DNA of 64,000 nt, taken from the NCBI RefSeq assembly GCF_040529065.1, contig NZ_CP132343.1, positions 1,054,001-1,118,000 on the forward strand, read 5' to 3'. Source of the DNA: Xanthomonas sacchari. GTDB taxonomy: Bacteria; Pseudomonadota; Gammaproteobacteria; Xanthomonadales; Xanthomonadaceae. Of the stretch, positions 51,181-60,179 are shown piece by piece (the first letter of the stretch is position 1; each line of letters starts with the position of its first letter). A model generated the notes under the pieces. That model was given only the letters and a program-made list of their open reading frames with translations. It was not told the origin of the DNA and searched no databases. A program made the position numbers and the translations under genes.

Positions 51181-52545
51181 TCAATACAACGGCGTGCCCG
51201 CCTTGTATGCGGCCACGAACGACTGCCAATCCAACTGCACCTGCGCGGCGTAGTCGAACGCGAACTGGCGCAGTTCCGATTTCAGCCCGCTCTTGCTGGT
51301 GGCCGCCTGGTCGATCTGCTTGTCGATGCTGTAGGGCACCACGTTCGGGTCGTAGTCCTGGTCGGCCAGGGCGTGCGCCGAGGCCAGGGCCTGGCCCAGG
51401 TAGGTGGCGGCGGTGGCGAGCTTGCCGGCGCTGTCCAGCGCGGTCGGATCCAGGTCCTGCTGGAACGGCGACTTCTCGTGCACGTAGAACGGGGTGCCGT
51501 TGACGCTGGCGTAGCCGACCAGCACGTCGGCGTCGATGGTCTGCGCCTTGGCGGTGCGCGCCACCCGCGCGCCTTCGTTGTTGTCGTAGGTGGAGGCCGG
51601 CATCTGCGACGGCGCCGCCACCGCGACCACGCTGGCCGCTTCCTGCTTCCACTCCAGGATCACGTCGTCGCTGGTCGACGTGCTCGGGCCTTCGATCAGC
51701 ACGTACAGGCGCAGGCGGCCGAGGCTGCCGGTGCCCGAACCCAGCTTCTGGCGCACGTCCTTGATGGTGTAGTAGCTGGACGCATAGCGCTTGGACGCGG
51801 CGATCGAGCCGATGTAGCCGTTCATCGCCGCGGCCACCGCCGAGGCGGTGCCGGTGTCCACCGCGACCAGGTTGTCCAGGTCCTGGAACTGGCGCTTGCC
51901 GCCGCTGACCACCGTGTACTTGGACAGCAGGCTGCTGCGGCTCTTGCCGTCGGCGCTGTCGATGATCTTGGCCACCGCGCCACTGGTGTTGCGCTTGCTC
52001 AGCTGGAAGCTCGCTTCGGCGTCGCTGCCGCGGAAGTCGGCGATCTTGTCCAGGTAGGCGCCGACCATGGTGTCGATGGCGTCGCCGATGTCGCTGTCGG
52101 ACAGGCCGTTGTCGCGGCCGGCCAGGACCATGCTCGCGGCCAGCCGGCGTAGGTCCCACACGTACTGGCCGAGGTGGCCTTCGTCGAAGTCGGCGACCTT
52201 GAACACCGCCTTGCCGCTGCTGTCGCGCGCCGCATCAAAGTTGCCGAGGTGGGTGTCGCCGCCGAGCCAGGTGTAGCCGGTCTGCGGCGAGGTCCACAGC
52301 GATTCCGGCAGGGTCGTCATGTCCTGGTAGAAGATGTGGTCGGTGCCGCGGTAGAAGGCGTAGGCGCTGGTGGCCATGGTCGCCATCTTGGTGTCCAGCT
52401 CGGCACGCTGCGCGGCGTAGGGATGGTTGTAGTCGTGGATCTGCTGCACCACCCAGGCGTTGCGCTTGCTCGCCGCCGTCGCGCCACTGGCGCATGCGGC
52501 AAGGGTCAGGCCGATCAGCAGCAACTGCGGCAGGCGGGTGGACAT
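51181..52545 (-). CDS. DUF2252 lipoprotein
   Basis: A 454-residue lipoprotein (lipobox LTLAAC, Cys18) with a DUF2252 domain: YRGTDHIFYQDM, WLGGDTHLGNFDAARD, FKVADFDEGHLGQYVWDLRRLAASM. The domain resembles aminoglycoside phosphotransferase-type kinases, with GDTHLGNF matching the HGDLHXXN-like loop and VADFDEG the metal loop. An outer-membrane or periplasmic location is unusual for a kinase fold. Function unknown. Confidence 0.88.
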   Translation of the reverse strand: MSTRLPQLLLIGLTLAACASGATAASKRNAWVVQQIHDYNHPYAAQRAELDTKMATMATSAYAFYRGTDHIFYQDMTTLPESLWTSPQTGYTWLGGDTHLGNFDAARDSSGKAVFKVADFDEGHLGQYVWDLRRLAASMVLAGRDNGLSDSDIGDAIDTMVGAYLDKIADFRGSDAEASFQLSKRNTSGAVAKIIDSADGKSRSSLLSKYTVVSGGKRQFQDLDNLVAVDTGTASAVAAAMNGYIGSIAASKRYASSYYTIKDVRQKLGSGTGSLGRLRLYVLIEGPSTSTSDDVILEWKQEAASVVAVAAPSQMPASTYDNNEGARVARTAKAQTIDADVLVGYASVNGTPFYVHEKSPFQQDLDPTALDSAGKLATAATYLGQALASAHALADQDYDPNVVPYSIDKQIDQAATSKSGLKSELRQFAFDYAAQVQLDWQSFVAAYKAGTPLY

Positions 52546-52622
52546 CGCGGGTCTCCAGGGCGGACGAGGGAAGCGGCAGTCGAGCACGCCCGCATTGCAC
52601 GCAGATGAACCGCCCATCGCTC

Positions 52623-53822
52623 CTAGAAGTAGCGCAGCCAGGCCTGGTCGCGGCGCCGCGCCTTGAGCCGCGCGAACGCGGCGGTGGGCCAGTACAGGGC
52701 CAGCCCCAGCGCCGCGGCGATCGCCCACAGCGCGGCCACGCTGTCCACGCCGAAGACGGCGCCGTGGTTGGCGCCCCACAGCGCCAGCGCGGCCAGGTAG
52801 GCGAGCTTGAGCACGTATAGATGCAGCAGGTAGAAGAACATCGGCGCCGCGCCGATCGCCGCCAGTGGCGCCAGCCTGCGCGCCACGGCGGGGTGTTCGT
52901 ACAGGCGCAGCAACAGCAGGCCCACGCCCAGGGTCAGCAGCAGGAACTGCAGCGAAGGCGGGTACTTGGTGACGTTGAAGAAGCTCATCGCGGTATGCGC
53001 GAGGTCGTCCTGCGCCTGCCAGGGCGCATCGCCGTAGCCGTTGTGCCAGCGCAGCAGGTGGAAGCCGGCCAGCGCGCCCAGCCCCCAGGCCAGCAGGCGC
53101 TGCTGGCGTTGCGCCGGGTCGGCGGCAACGCCGTACCAGGGGCCGGCGGCGTAGCCGAGCGCGATCACCCCGATCCACGGCAGCACCGGATACGAGGTGC
53201 GCAGGCGCAGATCGCCCAGTTCCAGCCAGCGCCGGTCGTGCAGCACCGCCCAGGCGGCCGCGAGCGGGCCGTCGCCCTGCACCTGCACGGCGTCCAGCAG
53301 GTGATGGCCGGCAACCAGCGCCGCGCCCAGCAGGGCCAGCGCCGGCCGCGGCAGCCACAGCAACGCGGCCAGCGCGAGCATGCTCAGGCCGATCGCCCAG
53401 ATCACCTGCAGGTACAGCGCCTGCGGCGGGAAGGCGCCGCTCCAGGCCAGGTTGACCAGGGTCAGCTCCAGCACGATCAGGAACAGGCCGCGCTTGAGCA
53501 GGAAACGGGCGGCCGCCGCGCGCCCGTCGGCCTGCCTGGACGCAGACAGCCACGCCGACAGGCCGGTCAGGAACACGAACACCGGCGCGCACAGGTGGGC
53601 CAGGGTGCGCGCGACGAACAACGCCGGCGCGGTGCCTTCCACCTGCATCGGGTCGCCGACCGGATGGTGCAGGTAGAAGGTCTCGCGCACGTGGTCGAGC
53701 AGCATCAGCAGCATCACCGTGCCGCGCAGCAGGTCGATCGAGGCCAGGCGTGCGTTGGCCGTGGCAGCGGCGGGCAGGGCGAAGGATGCGGGCGCGGCGG
53801 AAACGGAAGCAGCGGGTGGCAT
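52623..53822 (-). CDS. DUF1624/heparan-alpha-glucosaminide acetyltransferase-like membrane protein
   Basis: A 399-residue inner-membrane protein with about ten helices. RLASIDLLRGTVMLLMLLDHVRETFY near the N-terminus is the signature of the DUF1624/acyltransferase-3-like family. It likely transfers an acyl group to an extracytoplasmic sugar, but the substrate is unknown. ATG 53822. Adjacent to the DUF2252 gene on the same strand (gap 77 bases). Confidence 0.9.
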   Translation of the reverse strand: MPPAASVSAAPASFALPAAATANARLASIDLLRGTVMLLMLLDHVRETFYLHHPVGDPMQVEGTAPALFVARTLAHLCAPVFVFLTGLSAWLSASRQADGRAAAARFLLKRGLFLIVLELTLVNLAWSGAFPPQALYLQVIWAIGLSMLALAALLWLPRPALALLGAALVAGHHLLDAVQVQGDGPLAAAWAVLHDRRWLELGDLRLRTSYPVLPWIGVIALGYAAGPWYGVAADPAQRQQRLLAWGLGALAGFHLLRWHNGYGDAPWQAQDDLAHTAMSFFNVTKYPPSLQFLLLTLGVGLLLLRLYEHPAVARRLAPLAAIGAAPMFFYLLHLYVLKLAYLAALALWGANHGAVFGVDSVAALWAIAAALGLALYWPTAAFARLKARRRDQAWLRYF

Positions 53823-54043
53823 GCGTGACGGCGAGTGTCGAATATTGAAACAATATAACACTTGCGCATCGGGCGCCGGCCGCGTGCGCCGTCGCGACCG
53901 GGGTGGTCACGCGAAGCGATGGCCCGTCGAGCCGACGGCGCCCGCAGGCAGGGCGAGGGGGCGCACCCCTTGGCGACGCGGGCACCTGTCCGCGGATCGC
54001 GTCGTCAGGCCGCCGCGCCTGCACCGGCGCGGCGGCGCAAGGC
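53823..54043. other. Intergenic region between DUF1624 and the deaminase gene
   Basis: About 220 bases. A relatively AT-rich stretch (TTGAAACAATATAACACTTG, 53845-53864) directly upstream of the DUF1624 gene is a plausible promoter; the rest holds nothing recognisable. Confidence 0.4.
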
Positions 54044-54499
54044 TCAGTCCTCGCCGATGTCCTCGTTCCACACGTCCGGGTGCGCGGCGATGAAGCCGCC
54101 GAGCAGGTCGATGCATTCCTGGCTGTGCAGGTCGATGACCTCCACGCCGCTCTCGCGCAGCCAGTCGATGCCGCCCTGGAAGGTCACCGATTCGCCGACC
54201 ACCACCGTGCCGATGTTGAACTGCCGCACCAGGCCGCTGCAGTACCAGCACGGCGCCAGGGTGGTGACCATGATGGTGTCCTTGTAGCGGCGCTGGCGGC
54301 CGGCCTTGCGGAAGGCGTCGGTCTCGCCGTGCACGGACGGGTCGCCTTCCTGCACGCGGCGGTTGTGGCCGCAGCCGAGCAGGCGGCCGTCGCGGTGGTA
54401 CAGGGCAGCGCCGATCGGGATGCCGCCCTCGGCCAGGCCCTGGCGGGCTTCGGCGATGGCGGTGTCGAGCAGGGCGCGGTAGTCGGGCGTGGTCAGCAT
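54044..54499 (-). CDS. Yeast-type (Fcy1-like) cytosine deaminase
   Basis: A 151-residue small zinc deaminase. The zinc site is HGE at residues 57-59 and PCWYC (Cys84, Cys87). The segments [35 protein letters not shown] and the C-terminal WNEDIGE follow fungal cytosine deaminase rather than the CodA amidohydrolase of enterobacteria. It would convert cytosine to uracil. It stands alone in front of the divergent ubiE. Confidence 0.9.
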   Translation of the reverse strand: MLTTPDYRALLDTAIAEARQGLAEGGIPIGAALYHRDGRLLGCGHNRRVQEGDPSVHGETDAFRKAGRQRRYKDTIMVTTLAPCWYCSGLVRQFNIGTVVVGESVTFQGGIDWLRESGVEVIDLHSQECIDLLGGFIAAHPDVWNEDIGED

Positions 54500-54610
54500 G
54501 GCAGGGCCGGGGGAAGGGAGTGGCCGGCAGTCTGGCCCAGGCGGCCGGCGGCTGTCATCCCGGGCGGCGCTTCACCGGCACGCGGCGGCCGGCAGTGCGA
54601 TAATCCCGGC

Positions 54611-55372
54611 ATGAGCGAATCCCCCTACAAGACCGGTACCACCCATTTCGGCTTCCGCGACGTCGCCGCCAAGGACAAGCAGAAGCTGGTCGGCGAGGTC
54701 TTCACCTCGGTCGCCGGCAACTACGACCTGATGAACGACCTGATGAGCATGGGCATCCATCGGGTCTGGAAGCGCTATTTCGTCGCCACCGCGCAGGTCA
54801 AGCCGGGCGACCGCGTGCTCGACCTGGCCGGCGGCACCGGCGACATCGCCGCGCTGCTGAAGGACCGGGTCGGCGCCGACGGTGAGATCGTGCTGGGCGA
54901 CATCAACGCCGGCATGCTCTCGGTGGGCCGCGACCGCCTCACCAACCGCGGCCTGGTCGCGGGCCTGGACTATGTGCAGTGCAACGCCGAGGCGCTGCCG
55001 TTCCCGGACCAGAGCTTCGACCTGGTGACCATTGCCTTCGGCCTGCGCAACGTCACCGACAAGGACGCGGCGCTGCGCGAGATGTACCGCGTGCTCAAGG
55101 TCGGCGGCCAGGCGCGGGTGCTGGAGTTCTCCGAAGTCACCGCTGACTGGTTCAAGCCGCTGTACGACTTCCATTCGTTCAAGGTGTTGCCGCGCCTGGG
55201 CAAGCTGTTCGCCAGGGACGCCGACAGCTATCAGTACCTGGCCGAGAGTATCCGCAAGCATCCGCCGCAGGACGCGCTGAAGGGGATGATGGAAGAGGCC
55301 GGCTTCGCCCGCAGCCACTACAAGAATCTCACCGGTGGGATCGTGGCGATCCATTCGGGCTATAAGGTTTAG
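54611..55372 (+). CDS. ubiE: Demethylmenaquinone/2-polyprenylphenol C-methyltransferase UbiE
   Basis: Carries out the C-methylation step of ubiquinone (and menaquinone) synthesis. The 253-residue protein has [21 protein letters not shown], the SAM motif [41 protein letters not shown] and the C-terminal [14 protein letters not shown] that is nearly invariant. ATG 54611. It is followed by repeat DNA rather than the ubiJ-ubiB genes usual elsewhere. Confidence 0.97.
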   Translation: MSESPYKTGTTHFGFRDVAAKDKQKLVGEVFTSVAGNYDLMNDLMSMGIHRVWKRYFVATAQVKPGDRVLDLAGGTGDIAALLKDRVGADGEIVLGDINAGMLSVGRDRLTNRGLVAGLDYVQCNAEALPFPDQSFDLVTIAFGLRNVTDKDAALREMYRVLKVGGQARVLEFSEVTADWFKPLYDFHSFKVLPRLGKLFARDADSYQYLAESIRKHPPQDALKGMMEEAGFARSHYKNLTGGIVAIHSGYKV

Positions 55373-55375
55373 AGC

Positions 55376-55690
55376 CGGGATTCGGGAGTCGGGATTCGGG
55401 ATTCGTAAGAGCGGGCGATCGGTTGCTGACCGATCGCGGGCCTGTGCCGTCCTTGTGGGAGGGACTTCAGTCCCGACGCGCGGTCCGACGATGCCGACGC
55501 AAGCATCCGTCGCAGAAAGCCCGGATTGGGGAATCGGGATTGGGGAATCGCAAGAGCAGGCGATCGGTTGCTGACCGATCGCGGTGCTTGTGCCTTCCTT
55601 GTGGGAGGGACTTCAGTCCCGACGCGCGGTCCGGCAGTGTGCGCCGCACTGCCGTTGCGAATCCCCACTCCCGAATCCCCAATCCCGGCC
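55376..55690. repeat. Duplicated intergenic module with G-rich arrays and two kinds of palindromes
   Basis: Between ubiE and the peptidase gene a module occurs twice about 146 bases apart. Each copy has a GGGATTCGGG-type array (55380-55403; 55525-55552), a perfect palindrome CGATCGGTTGCTGACCGATCG (at 55416-55436 and 55561-55581; 8-base arms) and GTGGGAGGGACTTCAGTCCC (at 55455 and 55601). A reversed array of CCCCAATCCC units ends the region at 55686. No gene is seen in these 360 bases. Confidence 0.85.
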
Positions 55691-55732
55691 TTCCGGTAAA
55701 CTTCGGGTTTTCCCGAATCGGTGCTGTCCGCC

Positions 55733-57673
55733 ATGCGTTCCCCGTTCCTGTTGTTGTCCCTGGCCGCGATGGTCGCGTCCGGGTGTTCCCGTGAAGCACC
55801 TGCGCCCGATGCGGCCGCACCTGCCGCCAAGCCGGCGCCCGCCGCGGCCAAGCCGGCCGACCGCAGTCACGACGAGACCTCCTACGCCGAGCCGTCCAAG
55901 GTCGTGATCAAGGATCTGGCGCTGGATCTGAAGCTGGATTTCGACAGCAAGCAGATCGGCGGCACCGCCACCTACACGCTGGACTGGAAGGACAAGAGCG
56001 CCAAGCAACTGGTGCTGGATACGCGCGACCTGACCATCGAGAAGGTGCAGGCCGACGACGGCAAGGGCCAGCAGGCGCCGCTGCAGTACGCGCTGGCACC
56101 GGCCGACAAGATCTACGGCAGCAAGCTGACCATCGAGGCGCCGACCCAGCCGCAGACGATCAGCATCACCTACCACACCGCACCGACCGCCTCGGGCCTG
56201 CAGTGGCTGGAGCCGTCGATGACCGAGGGCAAGAAGCTGCCCTTCATGTTCAGCCAGTCGCAGGCCATCCACGCGCGTTCGTGGGTGCCGCTGCAGGACA
56301 CGCCGAGCGTGCGGTTCACCTACAGCGCGCACGTGGTCTCGCGTCCGGACGTGATGGTGCTGATGAGCGCCGACAACGATCCCAAGGCGGTGCGCAACGG
56401 CGACTACCGCTTCAAGATGCCGCAGCCGATCCCGTCCTACCTGTTGGCGATCGCCGCCGGCGACCTGGTGTTCAAGCCGATCTCGGCGCGCTCGGGCGTG
56501 TGGGCCGAGCCGGCGATGGTCGACAAGGCAGCCAAGGAGTTCGAGGACACCGAGAAGATGATCGTGGCCGCCGAGACGCTGTACGGCCCGTACCGCTGGG
56601 GCCGCTACGACATGCTGGTGCTGCCGCCGTCGTTCCCGTTCGGCGGCATGGAGAATCCGCGCCTGACCTTCGCCACCCCGACGGTGATCGTCGGCGACAA
56701 GTCGCTGGTGTCGCTGATCGCGCACGAACTGGCGCATAGCTGGTCCGGCAACCTGGTGACCAACGCCAGTTGGAAGGACATCTGGCTCAACGAAGGCTTC
56801 ACCACCTACGTGCAGGCGCGCATCACCGAGGCGCTGTATGGCCCGGAAGCGGCGGAGATGGAGCGCGAGATCGACCAGACCGATCTGCTGGCCGAACTGA
56901 AGGGCATGAGCCCGGCCGACCAGGCGCTGGCGCTGCCGGCGCTGACCGAGCGCGATCCGGACGAGGCGCTGAGCCAGGTCGCCTACGTCAAGGGCGCATG
57001 GTTCCTGCAGTTCCTGGAGCAGCGCTTCGGTCGCGACACCTTCGATCCGTTCCTGCGCGGCTGGTTCGACGACCACGCGTTCCAGAGCGCCAACACCGAC
57101 CAGTTCGTCGAGTATCTGAAGACCCACCTGCTGTCGAAGAAGCCGAACGCGGTGACCGCGCAGGAGCTGCATGCGTGGCTGGACGAGCCGGGCATTCCGG
57201 CGTTCGCGCAGAAGGCGCGTTCGCGCAACTTCGCCATGGTCGACACCGCGCGCATCGCCTGGAGCGGCAGCGGCACGCTGCCGGGCAAGCAGGTGACCGA
57301 TGCGTGGAGCACCCAGGAATGGACGCGCTTCCTCAGCGGCCTGGGCGACAAGCTCACCCCGGCGCAGCTCAAGCAGCTCGACGACGCCTATCACTTCACC
57401 GGCACCGCCAACGGCGAGATCGCCATGCGCTGGTATCCGCTGGCGATCCGCAGCGGCTACCTGGACGCGCGCCCGGCCGCCGGCGAGTTCATCGCCCGCG
57501 TCGGCCGCCGCAAGCTGATCCTGCCGATCTACGCCGAACTGGTGAAGACGCCGGACGGCCTGGCCTTCGCCGAGGAGGTGTTCGCCAAGGCCAAGCCCGG
57601 CTACCACCCGATCACCACGGTGTCGGTGCAGGAGATGCTGGACAAGGCCAAGGCCGGTAGCGCCGCGCACTGA
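55733..57673 (+). CDS. M1-family lipoprotein metallopeptidase (aminopeptidase N-like)
   Basis: A 646-residue lipoprotein (lipobox ASGC, Cys18) with an Ala/Pro linker and the M1 aminopeptidase fold of the LTA4-hydrolase type: substrate loop GGMEN at 304-308, zinc motif HELAH at 331-335 and the third ligand Glu354 in NEGF. The C-terminal domain (LNEGFTTYVQ..., WSTQEWTRFLSGL) resembles the HEAT region of LTA4 hydrolase. It probably trims peptides in the periplasm. ATG 55733. Confidence 0.93.
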   Translation: MRSPFLLLSLAAMVASGCSREAPAPDAAAPAAKPAPAAAKPADRSHDETSYAEPSKVVIKDLALDLKLDFDSKQIGGTATYTLDWKDKSAKQLVLDTRDLTIEKVQADDGKGQQAPLQYALAPADKIYGSKLTIEAPTQPQTISITYHTAPTASGLQWLEPSMTEGKKLPFMFSQSQAIHARSWVPLQDTPSVRFTYSAHVVSRPDVMVLMSADNDPKAVRNGDYRFKMPQPIPSYLLAIAAGDLVFKPISARSGVWAEPAMVDKAAKEFEDTEKMIVAAETLYGPYRWGRYDMLVLPPSFPFGGMENPRLTFATPTVIVGDKSLVSLIAHELAHSWSGNLVTNASWKDIWLNEGFTTYVQARITEALYGPEAAEMEREIDQTDLLAELKGMSPADQALALPALTERDPDEALSQVAYVKGAWFLQFLEQRFGRDTFDPFLRGWFDDHAFQSANTDQFVEYLKTHLLSKKPNAVTAQELHAWLDEPGIPAFAQKARSRNFAMVDTARIAWSGSGTLPGKQVTDAWSTQEWTRFLSGLGDKLTPAQLKQLDDAYHFTGTANGEIAMRWYPLAIRSGYLDARPAAGEFIARVGRRKLILPIYAELVKTPDGLAFAEEVFAKAKPGYHPITTVSVQEMLDKAKAGSAAH

Positions 57674-57696
57674 CGCACGCCACCGCTGCAGACCGC

Positions 57697-57732
57697 GCAC
57701 ACGGCGCCGGGAGCGATCCCGGCGCCGTGTGC
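57697..57732 (+). terminator. Perfect 16-bp hairpin with GNRA tetraloop after the M1 peptidase gene
   Basis: Arms GCACACGGCGCCGGGA (57697-57712) and TCCCGGCGCCGTGTGC (57717-57732) are fully complementary and enclose GCGA, a stable GNRA loop. The stem starts 23 bases after the stop and is followed by GTTTG, so it looks like an intrinsic terminator with a weak U tract. Confidence 0.85.
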
Positions 57733-58090
57733 GTTTGCGAGGCCTGCATGATGCGGCGGGCGCGCCATGCGAAAGCGGCGATCGCTGCAGCAGTTCGCTG
57801 CGCGCACGTTGCGCCAGATGCTCATGCGCGGCATCGCTTGCGCGTCCTGCACGACGCGCGTCTGCCCAGAGCGGCGTTAACGAATTCCACACATGCCGCC
57901 GTTCGCGCGCAGCGACCCGTTGCCACGCATTCGCGATATCCTCGGCAGTCCCGATGGTCCCCGGTCCATGCGCGCATGACCCCGTTCGCCACCGCCTCCC
58001 TGCTCTCCGCTGCAAGCGCCATCGCCACGGCAGGACAGTGCCGATGCCGATGCGAGCGGAATCACCTGCGCGTGCCGAGGCGCTGCTGAG
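57733..58090. other. Intergenic region upstream of the cupin gene
   Basis: About 360 bases without a recognisable gene. Short open frames on both strands lack family likeness and ribosome sites. The promoter for the cupin-hydrolase-lipoprotein-HAD group should be here, but I see no clear -10/-35 pair. Confidence 0.45.
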
Positions 58091-58441
58091 ATGAGCGACG
58101 CGCATCCACTGTCCGGTTCCCTGCTGGCCGCCCTGCCCGATGCGCGCGGTGGCGAAATCTTCACCGAGCTGCTGCGGCGCTCCGGTTGCCGCGTCGAGCG
58201 CATCGTCTCGCATGGGCAGACCACGCCGCAGGACACGCCCTATGTGCAGGCGCACGACGAATGGGTGCTGCTGTTGCGCGGCAGCGCGCGGGTGGCGCTG
58301 TGCGAACGCGAGGTCGCGCTGGTGCCGGGCGATCATCTGTTCATCCCGGCCGATACGCCGCATTGGGTGACCTTCACCGATCCCGGGCAGCCGACCGTGT
58401 GGCTGGCCATCCATCTCGGCGAAGCCGACGTGGTGGTGTGA
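58091..58441 (+). CDS. Small cupin-domain protein
   Basis: A 116-residue single-domain cupin with YVQAHDEWVLLLRGSARVAL (motif 1) and LVPGDHLFIPADTPHWVTF (motif 2); the HDE and H at the end of motif 2 suit a metal site. It is a likely metal-dependent isomerase or binding protein of unknown ligand. It leads a plus-strand group with a hydrolase gene 33 bases on. Confidence 0.85.
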   Translation: MSDAHPLSGSLLAALPDARGGEIFTELLRRSGCRVERIVSHGQTTPQDTPYVQAHDEWVLLLRGSARVALCEREVALVPGDHLFIPADTPHWVTFTDPGQPTVWLAIHLGEADVVV

Positions 58442-58474
58442 GCGCATGATCCGTCTCCGCCTTCCGGTGTCGCC

Positions 58475-59458
58475 ATGCTGGTGCTGACGATGGCCTGGCT
58501 GGTGCTGGCCGGCGTGCTACTGGTGGTGGCGCTGCTGATCGGCGTGGTGCTGGTGCTGCGCGATCCTTTCCTGCTGGTCCGCCTGGAGAGCCTGCGCCAG
58601 CGCCGCGGCAGCGGGCTGCAGCGGCGTCAGGCCCAGGTCGCCGGACACAGCTGGACCTATCTGGTGCGCGCCGCGGCCGATCCCGCCGCGCCGACCCTGC
58701 TGCTGGTGCACGGCTTCACCGGCAGCAAGGAGAACTGGCTGCCGCTGGTGCGCGCGCTGGGCACGCGCTATCACCTGGTGATCCCGGATCTGCCCGGCTG
58801 GGCCGAGAGCCAGCGCATCGCCGGGCAGGACTACGGTTTCGTCGCGCAAGCCGAGCGCGTGGCCGCGTTCGCCGCGCAGTGCGCACGCCGTGCGGGCAGC
58901 GAATGCGTGCTGCTGGGGCATTCGATGGGCGGCGGCATCGCCGCGCTGGCCGCGGCGCGCCATCCCGCCGTGTTCGACCGGGTCGGCCTGTTCAACGCCG
59001 CCGGCGTGCGCTTCGCCGACAACGTCTTCGGCCAGGCGGTGCTGGACGGGCACAATCCGTTCGCGGTGCACGATGCCGCATCGCTGCAGCGCTACATCGA
59101 CACCGTGTTCCTGCTCGAGCGTGCCAAGCCGCACATCCCGCGCTGGGCGGTGCCGGCGGTGGTGGCCTGGCGCCGCCGCGAGGCCGCGTTCGAGCAGCAG
59201 GTACTGGCGCGCATCGGCCGCGGCGAGGAAGCGTTCCTGCCGTTCGAGGAGGCCGCGCACATTCGCCAGCCGGCGCTGCTGCTGAACTGTGTGCAGGACG
59301 CGGTGATCGACGCCAGCGCGCTGGCGCTGTACGCGCAACGCCTGCCGCAGGCGATCCAGGTGCTGCTGGACGGCAGCGGCCACATGTCCATCGTCGAAAA
59401 GCCCGCCGAGGTCGCGCAGGCCATCGACGCCCTGATCCAACGAGGAACCCCACGATGA
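58475..59458 (+). CDS. Membrane-anchored alpha/beta hydrolase
   Basis: A 327-residue hydrolase with an N-terminal membrane anchor (about residues 5-27) and the alpha/beta fold: LLLVHGFTGSKENWLPL, the nucleophile elbow GHSMGGGIAALAA, the acid Asp near CVQDAVIDASAL and the base His in GSGHMSIVEKP. It resembles bacterial lipases and monoacylglycerol-hydrolase-type enzymes. Its stop overlaps the start of the following lipoprotein gene (ATGA). Confidence 0.92.
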   Translation: MLVLTMAWLVLAGVLLVVALLIGVVLVLRDPFLLVRLESLRQRRGSGLQRRQAQVAGHSWTYLVRAAADPAAPTLLLVHGFTGSKENWLPLVRALGTRYHLVIPDLPGWAESQRIAGQDYGFVAQAERVAAFAAQCARRAGSECVLLGHSMGGGIAALAAARHPAVFDRVGLFNAAGVRFADNVFGQAVLDGHNPFAVHDAASLQRYIDTVFLLERAKPHIPRWAVPAVVAWRRREAAFEQQVLARIGRGEEAFLPFEEAAHIRQPALLLNCVQDAVIDASALALYAQRLPQAIQVLLDGSGHMSIVEKPAEVAQAIDALIQRGTPR

Positions 59459-60174
59459 AACGCATCCTGCTCGGCGCGCTGTGCGCCGTTGCCCTGGCCG
59501 CTTGCGGCGATCACGAGGCCGAGCGCAAGGCGCAGGCCGCGGCCGAAGCGCAGGCCAAGGCGCAGGCGGCCGACGATCTGGCCAAACAGTACGACGCCGC
59601 GGTGAAGTCCGGCAACTGGGATCTGGCGCGGATCCATGGTGCGGCGCTGCTGCAGCAGTATCCCGGGTCGGATGCGGCCGAACGCATCCAGCCCGGCTAT
59701 GCCGAGGTCAAGGCCAAGGGCGAGGCGGCGCGCGAGCTGCGGCGCATGCAGGCGGCCTGGCAGTACTCGCAGGTGCCGGCCGGCAAGGGCGTGCAGCGCT
59801 CGGCGATGCTGTACAGCCGCGACAAGGTCGATGTGGACGGCAGCGGGCCCAAGCCGGTGCAACTGGTATTCCGCGACCACCCGGAATGGAAGCGCAGCGC
59901 CTACCTGGTGCTGCAGTCCGGCGATTTCCGCTGCGCCGGCGGCTGCAAGGTGGAACTGAAGGCCGACGACGCGCCGCCACACGCGGCGGCGGCCTGGCGG
60001 CCCAAGACCGACGAAGCCATCGCCATGTTCATCAGCGACGACAAGGCGCTGTGGAAGCTGGCGCGCAAGACCACGGTGCTGCAGATCACCTTCCCGGTGA
60101 AGGCCGGCGGCACCCGCACCGCGGTGTTCGAGACCGGCGGCCTGGACGGCACGCAGATGCCGGGCTGGGATTGA
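59455..60174 (+). CDS. Lipoprotein of unknown function
   Basis: A 239-residue lipoprotein (lipobox LAAC, Cys17), then an Ala/Lys/Gln-rich coiled coil (residues 20-60) and an immunoglobulin-like or all-beta domain with a Cys pair (FRCAGGCKVELKADD). The first 100 residues are helical and resemble a TPR-like hairpin (YDAAVKSGNWDLARIHGAALLQQYPGS). Family not recognised. It is coupled to the hydrolase upstream and directly precedes a HAD phosphatase. Confidence 0.8.
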   Translation: MKRILLGALCAVALAACGDHEAERKAQAAAEAQAKAQAADDLAKQYDAAVKSGNWDLARIHGAALLQQYPGSDAAERIQPGYAEVKAKGEAARELRRMQAAWQYSQVPAGKGVQRSAMLYSRDKVDVDGSGPKPVQLVFRDHPEWKRSAYLVLQSGDFRCAGGCKVELKADDAPPHAAAAWRPKTDEAIAMFISDDKALWKLARKTTVLQITFPVKAGGTRTAVFETGGLDGTQMPGWD

Positions 60175-60179
60175 GCGCG

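Noticed and set aside
55613-58447. 944-codon minus-strand frame across the M1 peptidase gene
   Set aside because: Antisense shadow of a gene with clear HEXXH and GGMEN motifs, and it runs across a perfect terminator hairpin.
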